Source: Ignelater luminosus (Eukaryota; Arthropoda; Insecta; Coleoptera; Elateridae). From it: a stretch of 64,000 bases of DNA. Below the pieces are notes generated by a model. It saw nothing but the letters and a program-made list of their open reading frames with translations, had not been told where the DNA came from and made no database searches. Position 1 is the stretch's first letter; the number at the start of each line of letters is the position of its first letter. The translations under genes were made by a program, and so were the position numbers. The stretch spans positions 62,001-126,000 of the forward strand of contig VTPC01090432.1 of the NCBI GenBank assembly GCA_011009095.1, in the 5' to 3' direction. This document shows, piece by piece, positions 45,340 through 57,663 of this stretch.

Positions 45340-45850
45340 CAACAAAGATGACGAGATTCTCATAAAATTTAAAAACAAATTGGTGGGTGGTAGACTTCCT
45401 TTTACTAAAGCCTCGATTTTAAAATCTAACAGATGCATCCAAGAAAAGAAAGATGATGAAACAGACTTTTTATCATCGCTAGCAGAAAAATACCTTGTAA
45501 ACAATGCGAGGCCAGTAATTTTTAATAATACAATAAAAAAAGGGTGCTATCTACTATTTAGCAGTTATAATCTAGAATGTATGCAAGATGAACTAAATTC
45601 TCGGCAGTTCAAAAAGGCTACTATGCCAAATTTGACACAACTTGCTAGGAAAGTAGTTTGTTTGCCTGCCACTAGCACCCCTAGTGAAAGAGTGTTTTCA
45701 GTAGCAGGTCTGGTTATAAATTCGAAGCGTTCACAACTCTCTGCCGATAAGGTAGATTGCGTCATTTCTATTCACGACACGCTGCTCGCCGTCAAAATGT
45801 CAAAAAACACCGCCGCCGCCGACAGGTATGTCGGCGCACACCTTTACTAA
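45340..45850 (+). pseudogene. hAT transposase C-terminal dimerisation domain
   Basis: Reads DDEILIKFKNKLVGGRLPFT, then acidic helices, then the hAT family dimerisation signature: LARKVVCLPATSTPSERVFS followed by SKRSQLSADKVDCVI. In active hAT enzymes this part forms oligomers and completes the catalytic RNase-H fold. The frame runs into the TIR and stops at 45848-45850, just past the element end. No start codon belongs to it; the preceding exon or region is deleted. Confidence 0.85.
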
Positions 45851-48739
45851 TGGATTGCGGCAGTATGTTATTTAAAAGGCAAAGTAAATAAAATTAAAAA
45901 AAGCTTTTAATTAAAAAGATTACTACATGCCCGTTGTGATTTTGACTTATGCCCGTTGTTACGTGCCAAAATAAACTTTAAGACACAGGCTTATAATCAG
46001 CGACTAGAAGGCACGAAGAACTAAGTTTGCTGATACCCAGACTAGCAAACAGTCGAAGACGGCTAGGTTTGAAATGCCTAACTACCACTGAAATAGCTCA
46101 AAATCGATATTATTAGACGGCGCCACTATGGATTTAGCCAGATCACAAGATTCAAAAAGACCATAGTCCCTCTTAAATCGGCAACAACTTTACAAATACT
46201 TACTTAGACTTTCTGAAACAAAAGCTTACACAAGGCGTTAAACCGCCTTTTACAAAAGTATTTTCACTACACTCTGTATAAATGTTTTTTTAATTAAATT
46301 TGGAATATTCAAATTGAATCAACAAATCATTTTCTTTGGATCACTCAGTATGTCAAGGTTTTTGCGTCACCCGGTATATTTTTTATTAGTGAGATTTAAT
46401 ATAACTGGATCAAATTAATCAAATGCTTAGGTGACTTCGATATTTCCGCTTAAACCAGTGCATACAATTACAGTAATAAAATTATCTTTCAAACTATAAA
46501 TCTATTAGAAAAATAAATCAAAAAAAAAGAAAGGTTACATAATATAAAACAAGCAAAAAAATACAAATAAAACAAAACAAATAAACTGTTGATTATACAA
46601 AAACAAAATCCTTATAAAGTAAACGTCAATAATCGTGCTCGATCTTACTGCGCAGCAAAATTCTGGCCAGTGACGCTCGAGGGGATTCCCAGAAACGCCA
46701 AATGCGTGGGCACCCGTCAACGCCGTTCAAATATCTTACGACTGCACTTAATATATCTTACGAAAAGGAAATATCTAATTTCATTCAAATAAAATCGACA
46801 ATGAATTAAGTCATACAAACAAATTACAACCAAGCCAAATAATTATGATAAAAAAAATTAAAACTGATTTACATTACAAATTTACGCTGAACATTTCTGG
46901 ATTATAATATTCCTTATTCGTAAAAATAAGTAATCAACCAAACACAATACCACAATGAGTATACTAGAAACTGTTGTTATAAATGTTTACAATAATTCCA
47001 AGGAGAAACGTCCTTGTTTGTTTTCCACTGAACAGGTTTTGAATGCACTTGTTTCTTCAACCCACAAGGGGGTATAAAAAAAACGACGATAATAATGGGT
47101 GTACACTACCCTTGCGTAGCTGTACGATCCAAGTCGTTATCCACACGGGTAACTGCGTATTTATTTACTTGAAGCTTCGTAGACTGGTCGCATCCACACA
47201 GCAAGGAGGGACAAAATGGCGACAAATTCCACTGAACAAGTTCCGCTTAACAGCGAAAGGAAGAAAAAGCCCTACTTCCAAAGAATAATCTCTAACCGCA
47301 ACCCCTTTATGAAATACAGCACTACGCTGATATATCCTAAGGACACGTCACTAAACGATAATCTTCATGGGCCACAACAGCTAAATTTTTATGAAAGACG
47401 TCGCACAAAACTTTTTCCCACCAGCTTTGGACTTTCCTCTCTGAAGCTCTTGAATCCACTGCCCTATTTCGCATCGACCGCACCCTGATCTCAACGCGCA
47501 GAAGCGACTTATCCCGTAACTAAATTACGCAGATTGCTGCCCCGCAAAAACAGCTACTCTCTACAACCCTATTCCTCAATAGAGGTCGCCACTCATCTCG
47601 ATTTGAGTTAATTATTGCTCAATAATTTTACAAAACTTAAAAACCTTAACACCGTGCAGACTAAAAGTGTTGCAGCAGCTCAAACGTCGGAGAAAGGAGG
47701 GTTCACAAACTAACCCAACACAAACTGAATTAAGATTCAATAATCAAATAAAGAAAAATCCTTACTTATAGCTTTAAGATATATCGATATGGGCGTCAGA
47801 AACCAAGTTAAGGTCATCACATTCGTTGGTGTGGTTTCGTACCAGAAAACACTCTACAATATTTTAACATCTTACTGTATTTGCATTGAACAACTGTGGT
47901 GTACCAAACTAGTGTATACTGCAAATTTGTACAAAATATTCCAATAATCACTGAACACTACCAACCGCAGTGTTGAATCTAGATTTTTACTAATGAAACA
48001 AAAAAGAAACTGCTTGTTCGCACATATATGTTTTGTAATTTGACTGGAATGTTGAGAACCAATAAACAAATAAAATAATAAGGTATACGTATTTACACTC
48101 AACGATTTATTAAAAATAAAAAAGGTATTATAAGAAAAAACAATGCATTTGACAACAACGAATTGGTATGTATATGAAAAGAAATTCCTAAATATGTAGG
48201 TATTAAATTATTAAGTTTTGCGACAATCTCAATAATAGAGTTAAACCATATGACTTGTGACAACAAACAAAGAGATCTCATAAATAAAGAATTTTAATGA
48301 TCAAGTTATCAAATTTTACTGTCTAACATTACAATAAGTAATCAAACGCCATAGTCTATTACCTGCAATTTATATGCTAAAATAAAACAAAAGAAGCCGT
48401 AGGCTTTTATTTAACGACAGCAAAGAATTTAGTTCATTAACAAACAAGGCCCTAGTTTGAGCTTTAATTACGGTACCCCTTTGCTGTAACATTTCCATTC
48501 TGAAACTATTTATATATAATTGGTTTTATTCGAGAAAAGAAAATAAATAAATTTATTAAACTAAAAATACCTTACAACAATAAATAGTTGATACAGTATT
48601 GCAACGGAAAACTTCCCCAGACTTGGACTCTTAGCAAAAGAAGAATTTTCTCATAAATTTACTTAACGTAAACGGCGATCGGAGTGCTCAATGATCCCTG
48701 TATGCTTTTATTCACAAAGCAACGCACATAACCACTTTT
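45851..48739. other. Mostly non-coding DNA
   Basis: AT-rich with short weak frames; only the frame at 47216-47488 has a plausible start. CACTATGG with an upstream ATTAGACGGCGC at 46118-46136 echoes the Transib left border region. Confidence 0.4.
47216..47488 (+). CDS. Small basic hypothetical ORF
   Basis: 90 codons from ATG 47216 in a good insect start context (CAAAATGG) to TGA. The product is Lys/Arg-rich at its start (NSERKKKPYFQRIISNRNPF) with no recognised domain. The nearby 47660-47700 segment resembles one near 13650, so the whole area may be an unidentified repeat rather than a gene. Confidence 0.2.
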   Translation: MATNSTEQVPLNSERKKKPYFQRIISNRNPFMKYSTTLIYPKDTSLNDNLHGPQQLNFYERRRTKLFPTSFGLSSLKLLNPLPYFASTAP

Positions 48740-49550
48740 ATTCGGTCGCAGAGCACTGTTTCAATGCAAAACGCCAATATGCATTTTTATCTTCAGTTGC
48801 ATTAAACTATTAACAAGTATTTACTGCTTCCAGTCAAAATTCTTAAGCGAAGTGTTTTTTAAACGTCACATGTCGAGAATCACTAATATTTAATGGATCT
48901 TTTAAAACGAAAACAGAAGGATGACACCGTATTTACAATCCCAAACTTTAGTTGGAGGAAATTTTGATTAAGAGAATTTAACTCACAAATTACAAACTTG
49001 GAGATTTTTATTTCCAACTTCTCGCAAGATTCTGGAAGTACATCCGACTAAGCAGTCTTAATAAAGTGGCTCAAAGATACCCCTTTTCAAAGTGCTCCAA
49101 AAACGGCCCTATAATGCTCGAGGCGAGACTTAACTTTCCCTTTCACTGACTATCGGGTAACTAACTACGTGCTCTTATTTCGAGCCAAGTCGGCTAAACG
49201 TGTAACCGCGCCTTACTAGGTGCAACCGTGCTAAACGTAAGTGAAATAAAGCGCGAAATAAACACCCCTGTCTACACAATGGAATGTTTTTGCCTGTTGA
49301 GGTCTGCGATGCGTTAGAACAACGAAAGTAAAAGCCAGGATTACACAGCAATCGTCTATAGGCACAGCCAATTCCTTATACGCGATGAAAAATTAAATGT
49401 AAATCAACTCATGTTAAAACAGACTCGACCTGGGACGGCGTTTCTAGTTGACATAATTCCGGGAAATCTACGCAGCTAGAAGAGGATTAGCCATTTTTAG
49501 AAGAAGCGGTATATGTGTTAAAATAGACATTGTACAAAATAAACTGCAAA
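48740..49550. repeat. Old dispersed repeat, copy B (partner at 19905-20690)
   Basis: Shares ordered blocks with 19905-20690, including ACTCG(A/G)CCTGGG.CGGC (near 49425) and TATGTGTTA.AATA.A.ATT.TAC (near 49510). Non-coding and diverged. Confidence 0.5.
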
Positions 49551-50218
49551 ATACTCTCAACAAAAGACCTAAAAACCAAAAGTAATTGAATATATTCACA
49601 AAATGATTAAGACAGATTTCTGCAAGAAAAGAAATTATCTCTATAATTTGACGCATATGTAAAATGACAAATTACAAATTGTTTCATTGTAAATCAGCTA
49701 ATAAATTTCTCTTAAACGTATTATTAAAACTATTTGATGTTTATTTCTGTAACTTATTGCATTATTCTGAAATATTAATTAACACAAGCATCAAATTACA
49801 TAAACTAAAAAGGAAAGATTAAAAAAAATTAAGTTTATCGGTTAAAATATGGACGATGCGACTCAACAAAGGCGCTATATTCCGCAATATTTAATTTCAT
49901 TTCAATAAAATGCATTTTTTATTAATTAGTGGTAATTTTTCGTACTTGAAATATTGGTTTCAGTTTAACTTTTAATTTCTCCATTGCATACCATAAGGTC
50001 ATCCTGCATTCCACATTGCGGCTGCAGTGGCGCCTGGGCAGATTGAATAGTGCAGCAGTCACTGTTATTAATCCCACGCCTGGATAACGGAGGACGGTTG
50101 ACGAAAACCGTGAAACTGCAGCCGGAGAACATCTTCAGGCATTTGCAAGGCTCAATACCTTAGTTGTAGCATTGAGTTCAACCAAAGTCAATCTCCCCTT
50201 ATCTTCAACTTATCAGCA

Positions 50219-50366
50219 TGGTGGAAACGAACGCGAGCAAAGCACTGATCCTGTACCTGGTCACCTTGTTCATCGGATTCTGGGTGACCGAGGGCATCAT
50301 GCGGGAATGCAACAGAGCCTCCCAGATCTCTTCACTTGAAAAGGACAAATTTCCTTGGCACTCTTA
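50219..50366 (+). CDS. Short ORF ahead of the endonuclease with one membrane-like segment
   Basis: ATG 50219 opens 49 codons beginning MVETNASKALILYLVTLFIG, with a hydrophobic stretch at about 9-23. It ends as the endonuclease begins in another frame. It may be the eroded N-terminus of the element protein, a small ORF1, or host sequence carried in the 5' region. Function unknown. Confidence 0.25.
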
Positions 50367-51093
50367 ATATCATTACACTTCTCAATACTGGCAAATTAAA
50401 ACAATTGACGGACACGCTGGACAATTTCAACGTTCAAATTTTAGCCGTACAAGACACGAGGTATACTGATGAAAATCACTTCGAATGATTATTATAGAAT
50501 ATACAAAGGCAAGCCTGCAATATCAAATCCGAACAAACCGTTACAATTCTGCACAGGTTAAATGAAATACCATCAATTCAGTATTGAACTTCACATCTCC
50601 TTCTGAAAGAATTTCTACTGTATCATTCAAATCGGGAAATAAAGCTTACTCAATAATAAATGCCCATGCTTCCACAAACAATTCCAACCAGAATCCCCAA
50701 AAAGTAGAGAACTCTTCGGAACCACTGGAAGAAACTACAGCCAAAATTCCAAATTACCTTGTCAAACTTTTAATGGGGGACTTCAATTCCCAAATTGACA
50801 AAGAATAGAAACTTAGAGCTATGGTAGAATTATAGCCATTTTACAAGAGCATCAATAAGAACGGAGATAGATTGTTTGGTTTCTGTGAAACATTTGATCT
50901 AAAATTAATGTCAACCCATTTCCTAGCACTTCCGCATAAGACAAACAACCTGGAGATCTCCAAATTTTTATTTAGACAAATTTCAAATTGTGGCCATTTC
51001 GAAAAGAATCATAACGAAATCATGAACGTTAAAGTTAAAAAGGGTGTCATTGATTCCGATCATCACCTGTCACTGGTAAAAGTAAACTTTTAG
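50355..51093 (+). pseudogene. AP-type endonuclease domain of the RTE-like element
   Basis: Would nick target DNA to start target-primed reverse transcription. Order seen: LGTLNIITLLNTGKLKQLTD (first strand), ILAVQDTRYTDENHFE (with Gln/Asp in place of the usual QE catalytic Glu), LLMGDFNSQIDKE (Asp/Asn) near 50772-50806, and SDHHLSLVKV (active-site His) near 51055-51087. It is split over several frames with stops at about 50488 and 50806, and the usual Glu is Asp. Confidence 0.7.
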
Positions 51094-51719
51094 CCAAACA
51101 GCCGAGAATAACCCAAAACACGCGAACAAACCCGGAATTTCTTAAACAAAATGCTAGTACTTTCCTTTCTTACATCCACGACCAAACCTCTTCCTACTAG
51201 CCTGCCCTCAAACGCACACTGCAAGCAGCTTCACAAAACATCGGTTTATCCCCGAGGAAATGTAAACATCAGTGGTAGAATAAAACTTATGAACGGGATA
51301 TAGAACGGAGAATTCAAGCCTGGTAAAACTGGAATTTTCATAAAACCTCCCAGGTACAGAAACAAACCTCAAAACTCATTAGATCTGAAAAATGCTACTA
51401 CGGTCAGAACCGGCTTGCCGAAATCTAACAAGATTTTAAACAAAATAATACCAAAAATTTCTACAGTACATTTATAGAAGAACTGTCAAACTATCAGGCT
51501 CTAGCATCTGTTTCAAACGTCTGGATGGGACTCTGGAAACCAGTAATAAAGAAACCTCTAAGTTTTAGCGAATTACTTTAAGGACCTTTAAACTGTGAAC
51601 CCTCCAAAAATCAACTCAATTTTCAAAGTCCCGAACCAAACCCCAATTCTAAACCCCTCCCCCACATTAGAGGAAATGAAAAAAAATAATAAGTAAACTT
51701 AAAAATAACAAAGCTCCAA

Positions 51720-53060
51720 GGAAAGAAAGAAAGAGAATGAAACTGATATTAACAATTACAGAGCGATTTCTTTCCTAGCAGTTACTTACAAGATTTTTTA
51801 CAAAATCTTACTTAGGAGGATTGAAGGACAAACAGAAATCCTAATAAGCAAATATCAGGCAGGATTCAGAAAGGATAGATTGCGCGCAGAATAAATACTG
51901 AATCTAAAAACCATTCTTCAAACCCTCAAAGGTAGGCAGACGGTGGTCACCTTTGGGGACTTCGAAAAAGCATATGATTCAATAGACAGAGAAACACTTT
52001 TAGTGTATTAGAAGAATTTAAAGTTGATAGATAAACAAGAGAACTAATCAAACAAACCTTAACGAACAGCATGTCAAAACTTAAATTTATAGGCGAAATA
52101 TTTGAACTTTTTCATGTCAAAACAGGAGTTCAACAAGGAAACGGTATCTCACCTATACTATTTTATCCCGTATTAGAAAAAGTAATTACGACCTGGGAGA
52201 AAGAAGTAAAAGGAATAACATTGAGCAAACTTCGCAACTACAAAATTCAGCAGAAGACCCAGCAATTTTCTCCAACAACAGAAATAAAGCGACTCACGCC
52301 GTTGAGAAACTGCATAAAATTGCAGCCAAAACTGAGCTACAAGTCTCTTATGCAAAAACTCATTACATGGAAGGATCCCCTAGTCATCATGATCGGCAAC
52401 CTATGACAACGAAGTTCGGAAACATAGCTCAAGTACCTAAATTTAAATATGTAGAAGAGATCATTTAGCCCTCTGGATTAAGCCGCAAAGCAAACGTAGA
52501 GAGACTCTCTAAATCACAAAAGACCTATAGAATCACGTTCAACAGATACAACAAAAAATCAATATCCCGTAACGCCCAATTAAGACATTACAACATAGTT
52601 GTCAAACCAGAAGCGCTATATGCATCGGAGACTTTAATCATGGAAAGCAAAACACTTATTAACAACATAGAAAAACAAGAAAACAAAAGTTTTTAGGAAA
52701 GTTTTTGATCCAGTCTGCATGGAAGGAATATGTATGAAAAGGAAGTCGCTAGAATTATATCAACACTCTGAAAAAATAGCACACATTTAGGAAAAGGCGG
52801 TTTGAATTCTACGGGCATATCCTGCGAATGGACAACTGCAGGCTTACCAAGCAAATCCTTAACTTTGCTCTCTCTATGAAAGCAGAAAACAACTAGCTTA
52901 TAGAAATTGATAAAGACCTTCGGGAAATCGGCATCGACAACGTAAACAACAGAAATAAATTCAGGCAATTGGTCGACAACCACCACTTTGCGGATGTGCA
53001 AACAATCAGGCCTGGCGCAGCCTGGACACAGGAGCGGAGAAAACCCACAGCGAGTTGATG
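51720..53060 (+). pseudogene. RTE-like reverse transcriptase and C-terminus, catalytic box destroyed
   Basis: INNYRAISFLAVTYKIFYKI (about 51750), YQAGFRKDR, FGDFEKAYDSIDRETLL (about 51950-52005) and GVQQGNGISPILFYPVLEKV (about 52125-52185) mark RT blocks. The FADD/YADD box expected near 52240 reads as AEDPAIFSNNRNKATHAVEK in a shifted frame, so the second catalytic Asp and the frame are lost. Later FYGHILRMDNCRLTKQILNF (about 52810-52865) is the typical C-terminal phrase. Several stops are present. Confidence 0.75.
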
Positions 53061-55979
53061 AAGAGGTTACGTTTACATATAGTTCTTCAATAGAATAAAC
53101 AAATCATTCGGATTATTTTAGAAACCTCCTTTCAAAAATTTAATAAGTGAGTAGGTGATTTGTGATCTTTGTACAATCGATTTCAATTTGTTATACCGCG
53201 GAAAGAAACCTAAAGACAAAGTAGTATTTCATTATAGTCAAGACTTAAATCCCAACTAGTGTAAAGCACCTGCAGTAGTCTGTTCTACTGACTTTGTGGG
53301 ATTTGAAATTGAAAATTTTAATTTTTCTGGTGATATTCACTTATCTCAAAAATATATCAAAACAGGACTTTTTTCTTACAAATGTTTAAACCAAAGATAC
53401 TTACATTAGCAGTTCTTCAACTCTTTGCTATTTGGTCAGTTTAGCTGTTTCTCCTTATGAATTTTCAGTGGCATCAGTAAGTCATGTAAAGTAATATTTA
53501 GACGCTTTTCTTGAGGGAAGGTTTCCGAGAAAAGCACACCATGAAAGTATGCTATTGCAATGAAGGATCAGTGTAGGTTTCAGTCAGAAATCTAATCCTA
53601 CCTGCGTTTCTACATATTATGTGGAAATTAAACCGATTTCTGTTTGTTTTAATAAAACCAGCGTTTGATATAAAAATTAATTTAAATATTTTAAAATTTG
53701 GGCACACCAATCGCAAAACGATGCATAGAAATATAAAATGTCAAAGCTTTTGATGTATTCTTTTTGATTCACAAATTGAGACAGTGGAGGTCCCTTATTT
53801 TGTTTTGTATCGTTAATGTTGATAGAAATTTCCAAACAGATTCCTCTTTAATATTGTAACACTATAAACTTAAAAAAGCAAAAATTTCCCAGTTTCTCTA
53901 ATTTTGAATTCAAAAAGCCTCTTGTTCTGAAATTTCTAAAATCGATTTAAATTTAAATTTTTTTAATGCCAATGAACGAGTGGTTAAGTACTTAATTCCA
54001 CACAGTCTAATTTACACTAATAAATTAGGCTTTTTTCACAATCGTCTGCCCTTTCGCTCGTTAAACAGAAAGTAATTTCGACTAAAACGATACTTTTGAT
54101 GTCCCTTTAATCTACAAACACATATTCACTAATGCTCTATCTTTATTCTCCGTGCAGTTTAGTAATTACATTCAGACATTATAGTAGCACAAAGTTTTGC
54201 GTCGAGTGAGGAGATAATTTTGTTGCAATGTATTTCATGCTTTAAATCAGGAATAGGAAAGCTGGATGCATTAATTTAATGTCGACACTGAATCCATTTA
54301 ATGCCTCCACTGTGCAGCGTGTCCCCATTTACGTTCACATATGTTAAAGTGGAAAGTTCTACAACTTTCATAAATGTTTAGTTAAATATGCAAACGTCCA
54401 GAACTGTAATCTCAACTGATATGAAAAGGAAGGGTAACATTTTTTCCACCTTTAATAAATTCGGGGTTAAAAGTTATATTGAAATATAAATGCAATAAGA
54501 AAAAGGGTAAAACGGAATTATTTGCTATGAAATTATTATATTACCAATTTTCCTTTCTTCTCGGCTTACTTTTATTGGTGTTTTGCGGCTGTTTTATATT
54601 TATATGTTGTTTTCTGTCACCTAAATTGTCTTTCGTTTAATAAGCTTGTTATTTTGTGCTTTTCTACACACATTCATCCTTTATCGGCTAACTATTATTG
54701 CCCCTTTGTGATTAATATCGACAATTTATTATACCCTTGTCAATTCTATTCGATGCTTTTTCGCATTTTTTCATTTTTTCACGTATTTATTTTATATTAT
54801 CGCTGTTATATATTAGATTCTCAAATTTCTAATGTTATATTATTTCGGGAAAAATGCAAAGAATGTTTATTTCTCTTTATAACACGGGAAATGTAAAAAG
54901 GTTGTGCATATAAATATCCTATTTGAAGAGAAAATCGAGAAAATATTCTTCTATGTACGTCGCACGTGGTAGAATCGAACTCTGCATGAGGTATACTACC
55001 TACGGTGAAATATCCTTCGCTCTTTCACAATCACATCTCGTAACGCATTATGCCCGTTACAGATCGGTTCAGCAACATACTTGTCGCAATATTGTATATT
55101 TCTTTTTTTATTATTATTCAGCTTTTATTGTACAATTTGTAATGCGAATTTGGGAATAGCACATGTTTTTGTTATAGTGAACGAATGAGACGAACATTCT
55201 TTTGTCTAATAACTAATAGTAATAGTAAAGAGCGCGTTTAAGGGAAATTAATACGGTTTTAGAATATCCTTTAAGCGAAAGATAAAAAAGGTGGTTCAAT
55301 ATGGCGACAACATAGCCCTGCTTCAAGATGATTCAAAGGTTAAACTTTGCTTACAATTTTCTGAATATTTATAGATAAGGATCAATGATAGCAATTCAAA
55401 TCATCTCTATTAGCTTTCTAAAAACCTAAAGTACTCGTAAAACATTGTATGTGGTCTTTTGAAATTCTTCTATAGATGGTGTTAGCGAACTAATAGTAGT
55501 CCGTGAAATAGGTAATAAGAAAAGTCATTTGAAATAGAAGAGCCTAGTGAAAGTTGTTTCTATTTTGTACTGTTTTCAAGAAAATGTGAAAAAACAGCTA
55601 GCACTATCTGGCAACGGTGTAGAACTAAAACCTTAATTATAGCCTTATTCAAATGTACTTATGCACCACCTAATAAATCATTAGAAAGTTGAGTTCTTCT
55701 AAGACATTTTACCTAGAATGAATCCTTGGTAGTAAAACCGTAAACTAAAAATCTTTTACTTGTTGTACCTACGATTTCTACTTAAAAGGGGTGTAGGGTG
55801 TTAGGAATGTAAATCAGCAGCGTCACACACTTTTCTTGAGCTACACAATTGTAAATCGTTTGACACTTGACTTTCTGTAATGTGAATTTCCATGAAAAGT
55901 AGTTTTTGATGAATGGTGGGGAATAATTAAAAAAAGTAAATTAAAAAAGTTACTTGTAGCTAACTTGATGTTAGGTTAT
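53061..55979. other. AT-rich non-coding DNA
   Basis: No coding domain, repeat or element end recognised in either strand. Confidence 0.5.
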
Positions 55980-56008
55980 AGTAAAATCAAAGGAATTTGT
56001 CTTTCTTC

Positions 56009-56863
56009 TTATTGTGCCATCTCTTTACGAAGGTTATCAATGATCATGCAAATTCTAGTTTTATTCACAGCGGCTCTAAATATTTGTGTAGATTTTTGAG
56101 CTACGATATTCTTCTTTTTCCAATACTTCTCCTTCCCAGTATCTTTCCCTGTATGATTATTTGGAGCAGGTGATATCGATGTCCTCTCATTATATGACCC
56201 AAATACTCCAATTTTCTTGTTTTGGTTTATTTCTGTTTCTGTATTCAATCCGTTTGATACGTTTTCGTTTGTGACTCTATCCATCCAGGATATTCTCAGC
56301 AGTCTTCGATATAACCACATCTCGAAAGCTTCCAATTTTTGTATGTGTTCCTTTTTAAGTATGGCTGCTTCTACTTCATACAGTAGTACTGGAAAAATAT
56401 AGCATCGCGGCATCCTTATTTTGATATCGTTGGTAAGTCCTTTGTTTATGAAAAATTGTTTCGTTTTCATTAAAGTTATTCAAGCAGTCAATCTCCAACG
56501 AATTGTCATTAGACTCATTTACCCATGTTCCCAGGTACTAGTATTTCTGCACTCTCTCGATAACGATATTTTGTACTATCAGCGGTGGTACTACTCCTTG
56601 TTTTTTTTGTTATTATCATAAGTTTTCTTTTCTTTAAATTCATTTTTAATTCGGCTGATGTTATTTACCTTTTTTACTATTCTTTGAAGGCCCGTTAAGT
56701 TTTCTGCCAATAATACAGTATCGTCCGCATATCTAATGTTAGTAATTGGATTTCCGTTTATCACTATTCCCACGTCTACGTTGTTGAGGGTTCTGTCATG
56801 ATTGCCTTCGAGTAGAGATTGAATAAATGTGTTAACTAACATCTGGCCCACCATTGACATCAT
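56009..56863 (-). pseudogene. RTE-like RT catalytic segment and C-terminus
   Basis: FIQSLLEGNHDRTLNNVDVG, then ITNIRYADDTVLLAENLTGL with the catalytic YADD intact (56720-56731). After a frame break, the C-terminal segment 56470-56009 has RMPRCYIFPVLLYEVEA, KLEAFEMWLYRRLLRISWMD (the usual phrase) and a final IDNLRKEMA near the stop. Dead because the preceding RT block is missing. Confidence 0.8.
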
Positions 56864-56879
56864 ATTTAAACGATTGAAA

Positions 56880-57663
56880 AGCGCTGATTTTTAAGAAATT
56901 GCCTATTGTACATGTAGTGTGTAGCGTGTAACATAACTAACAAAGCCGTTGCGTATTTATAAAGTACCGCGATGAAAGTAAGCGAGCAGAATTTTCTAAG
57001 AAAAAGAGTCTACGATATGCTTGGACAGCAAGATAGAAATAGTTTATCTGAAAAGGTGGGCAGAAAGACTTTAAATAGCATTTTTAGAATATATGATCAA
57101 GGTTTGCCAGTGCATAAAGCTGTTCGTGGTGGAAGAAGAAGCAAATTAAATAATGCACAAAGAAGAAAACTAGTTGAAGCCGTCAAAAATACAATTGGAA
57201 CGAGCACAAGGAAGTTAGCCAATAAATTTAAACTGTCGAATGTAGGGGTATGGGAAATTTTAAAGAGGAACAATATTTCATATCATAGAAGAGTTACTGT
57301 TCCCGAAAAAATGCTGTCTGCTTAAAAAATATTATTTCAAAAAAGATGTTGAATTTATTCTTGATGATGAGAAATATTTTACATTTTCATGCAACACCTT
57401 GGATCAAAATAAGGATTTTATGCAAAAAATGCTGAAGAAGCATTACCTAATATAAAATTTATAAGTAGATCTAAATTTGAAATGAAAAAGACACTACCAT
57501 GGCTTGATGACAATGATATTAAATACGTCCCTAAGGTGGTAAATCTTCCTAACATACCTAAAGCTCGGACTATAGAGAATTTCTGGTCATTGCTTGTTGC
57601 CGAGCTATATAAGAATGGCTGGGAAGCACAAACCGCTGAGCAACTTGCAAAAAGAATCATCTA
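56880..57663 (+). mobile_element. mariner/Tc1-superfamily insertion, deleted core
   Basis: Occupies the gap in the RTE-like RT and is transcribed the opposite way. It contains the two ends of a transposase gene (56972-57325 and about 57418-57663) with the catalytic centre reduced. Terminal repeats were not resolved; borders come from where RTE sequence stops and resumes. Confidence 0.6.
56972..57663 (+). pseudogene. mariner-like transposase (possibly DD41D/rosa-like), internally deleted
   Basis: ATG 56972 opens 117 codons with two helix-turn-helix regions (GRRSKLNNAQRRKLVEAVKN; TSTRKLANKFKLSNVGVWEI) ending at a TAA near 57325. The frame then shifts: FILDDEKYFTFSCNTLDQN (about 57352-57408) carries the first catalytic Asp. 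ALPNIKFISRSKFEMKKTLP follows, then YVPKVVNLPNIPKARTIENF (about 57525-57585), the region around the third acidic residue. The segment between first and third acidic motifs is too short, so the second Asp (HYAK-type region) is deleted. Subfamily is a guess. Confidence 0.65.

Larger units (their letters stand above)
43678..45846 (+). mobile_element. hAT transposon remnant with nested Tc1-like element
   Basis: Ends TAGAGGTGTGCGCCG and ...CGGCGCACACCTTTA are inverted repeats, flanked by 8-bp near-duplications CCAATGGA / CTAATGGA (one mismatch), as expected for hAT. Only the C-terminal part of the transposase remains (45340-45850). The N-terminal BED finger and most of the catalytic core are gone. 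A Tc1-like element occupies about 43905-45176. Confidence 0.8.
49990..53060 (+). mobile_element. RTE-like non-LTR retrotransposon, nearly full length but decayed
   Basis: A GC-richer 5' part (49990-50340) leads into an AP-type endonuclease (50355-51093), linker, reverse transcriptase (51720-52200) and C-terminal region (to about 53060), in one orientation. Stops and frameshifts are frequent. The ending GHILRMDNCRLTKQILNFA and AWTQERRK phrases suit RTE-like elements. Borders are approximate. Confidence 0.7.
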
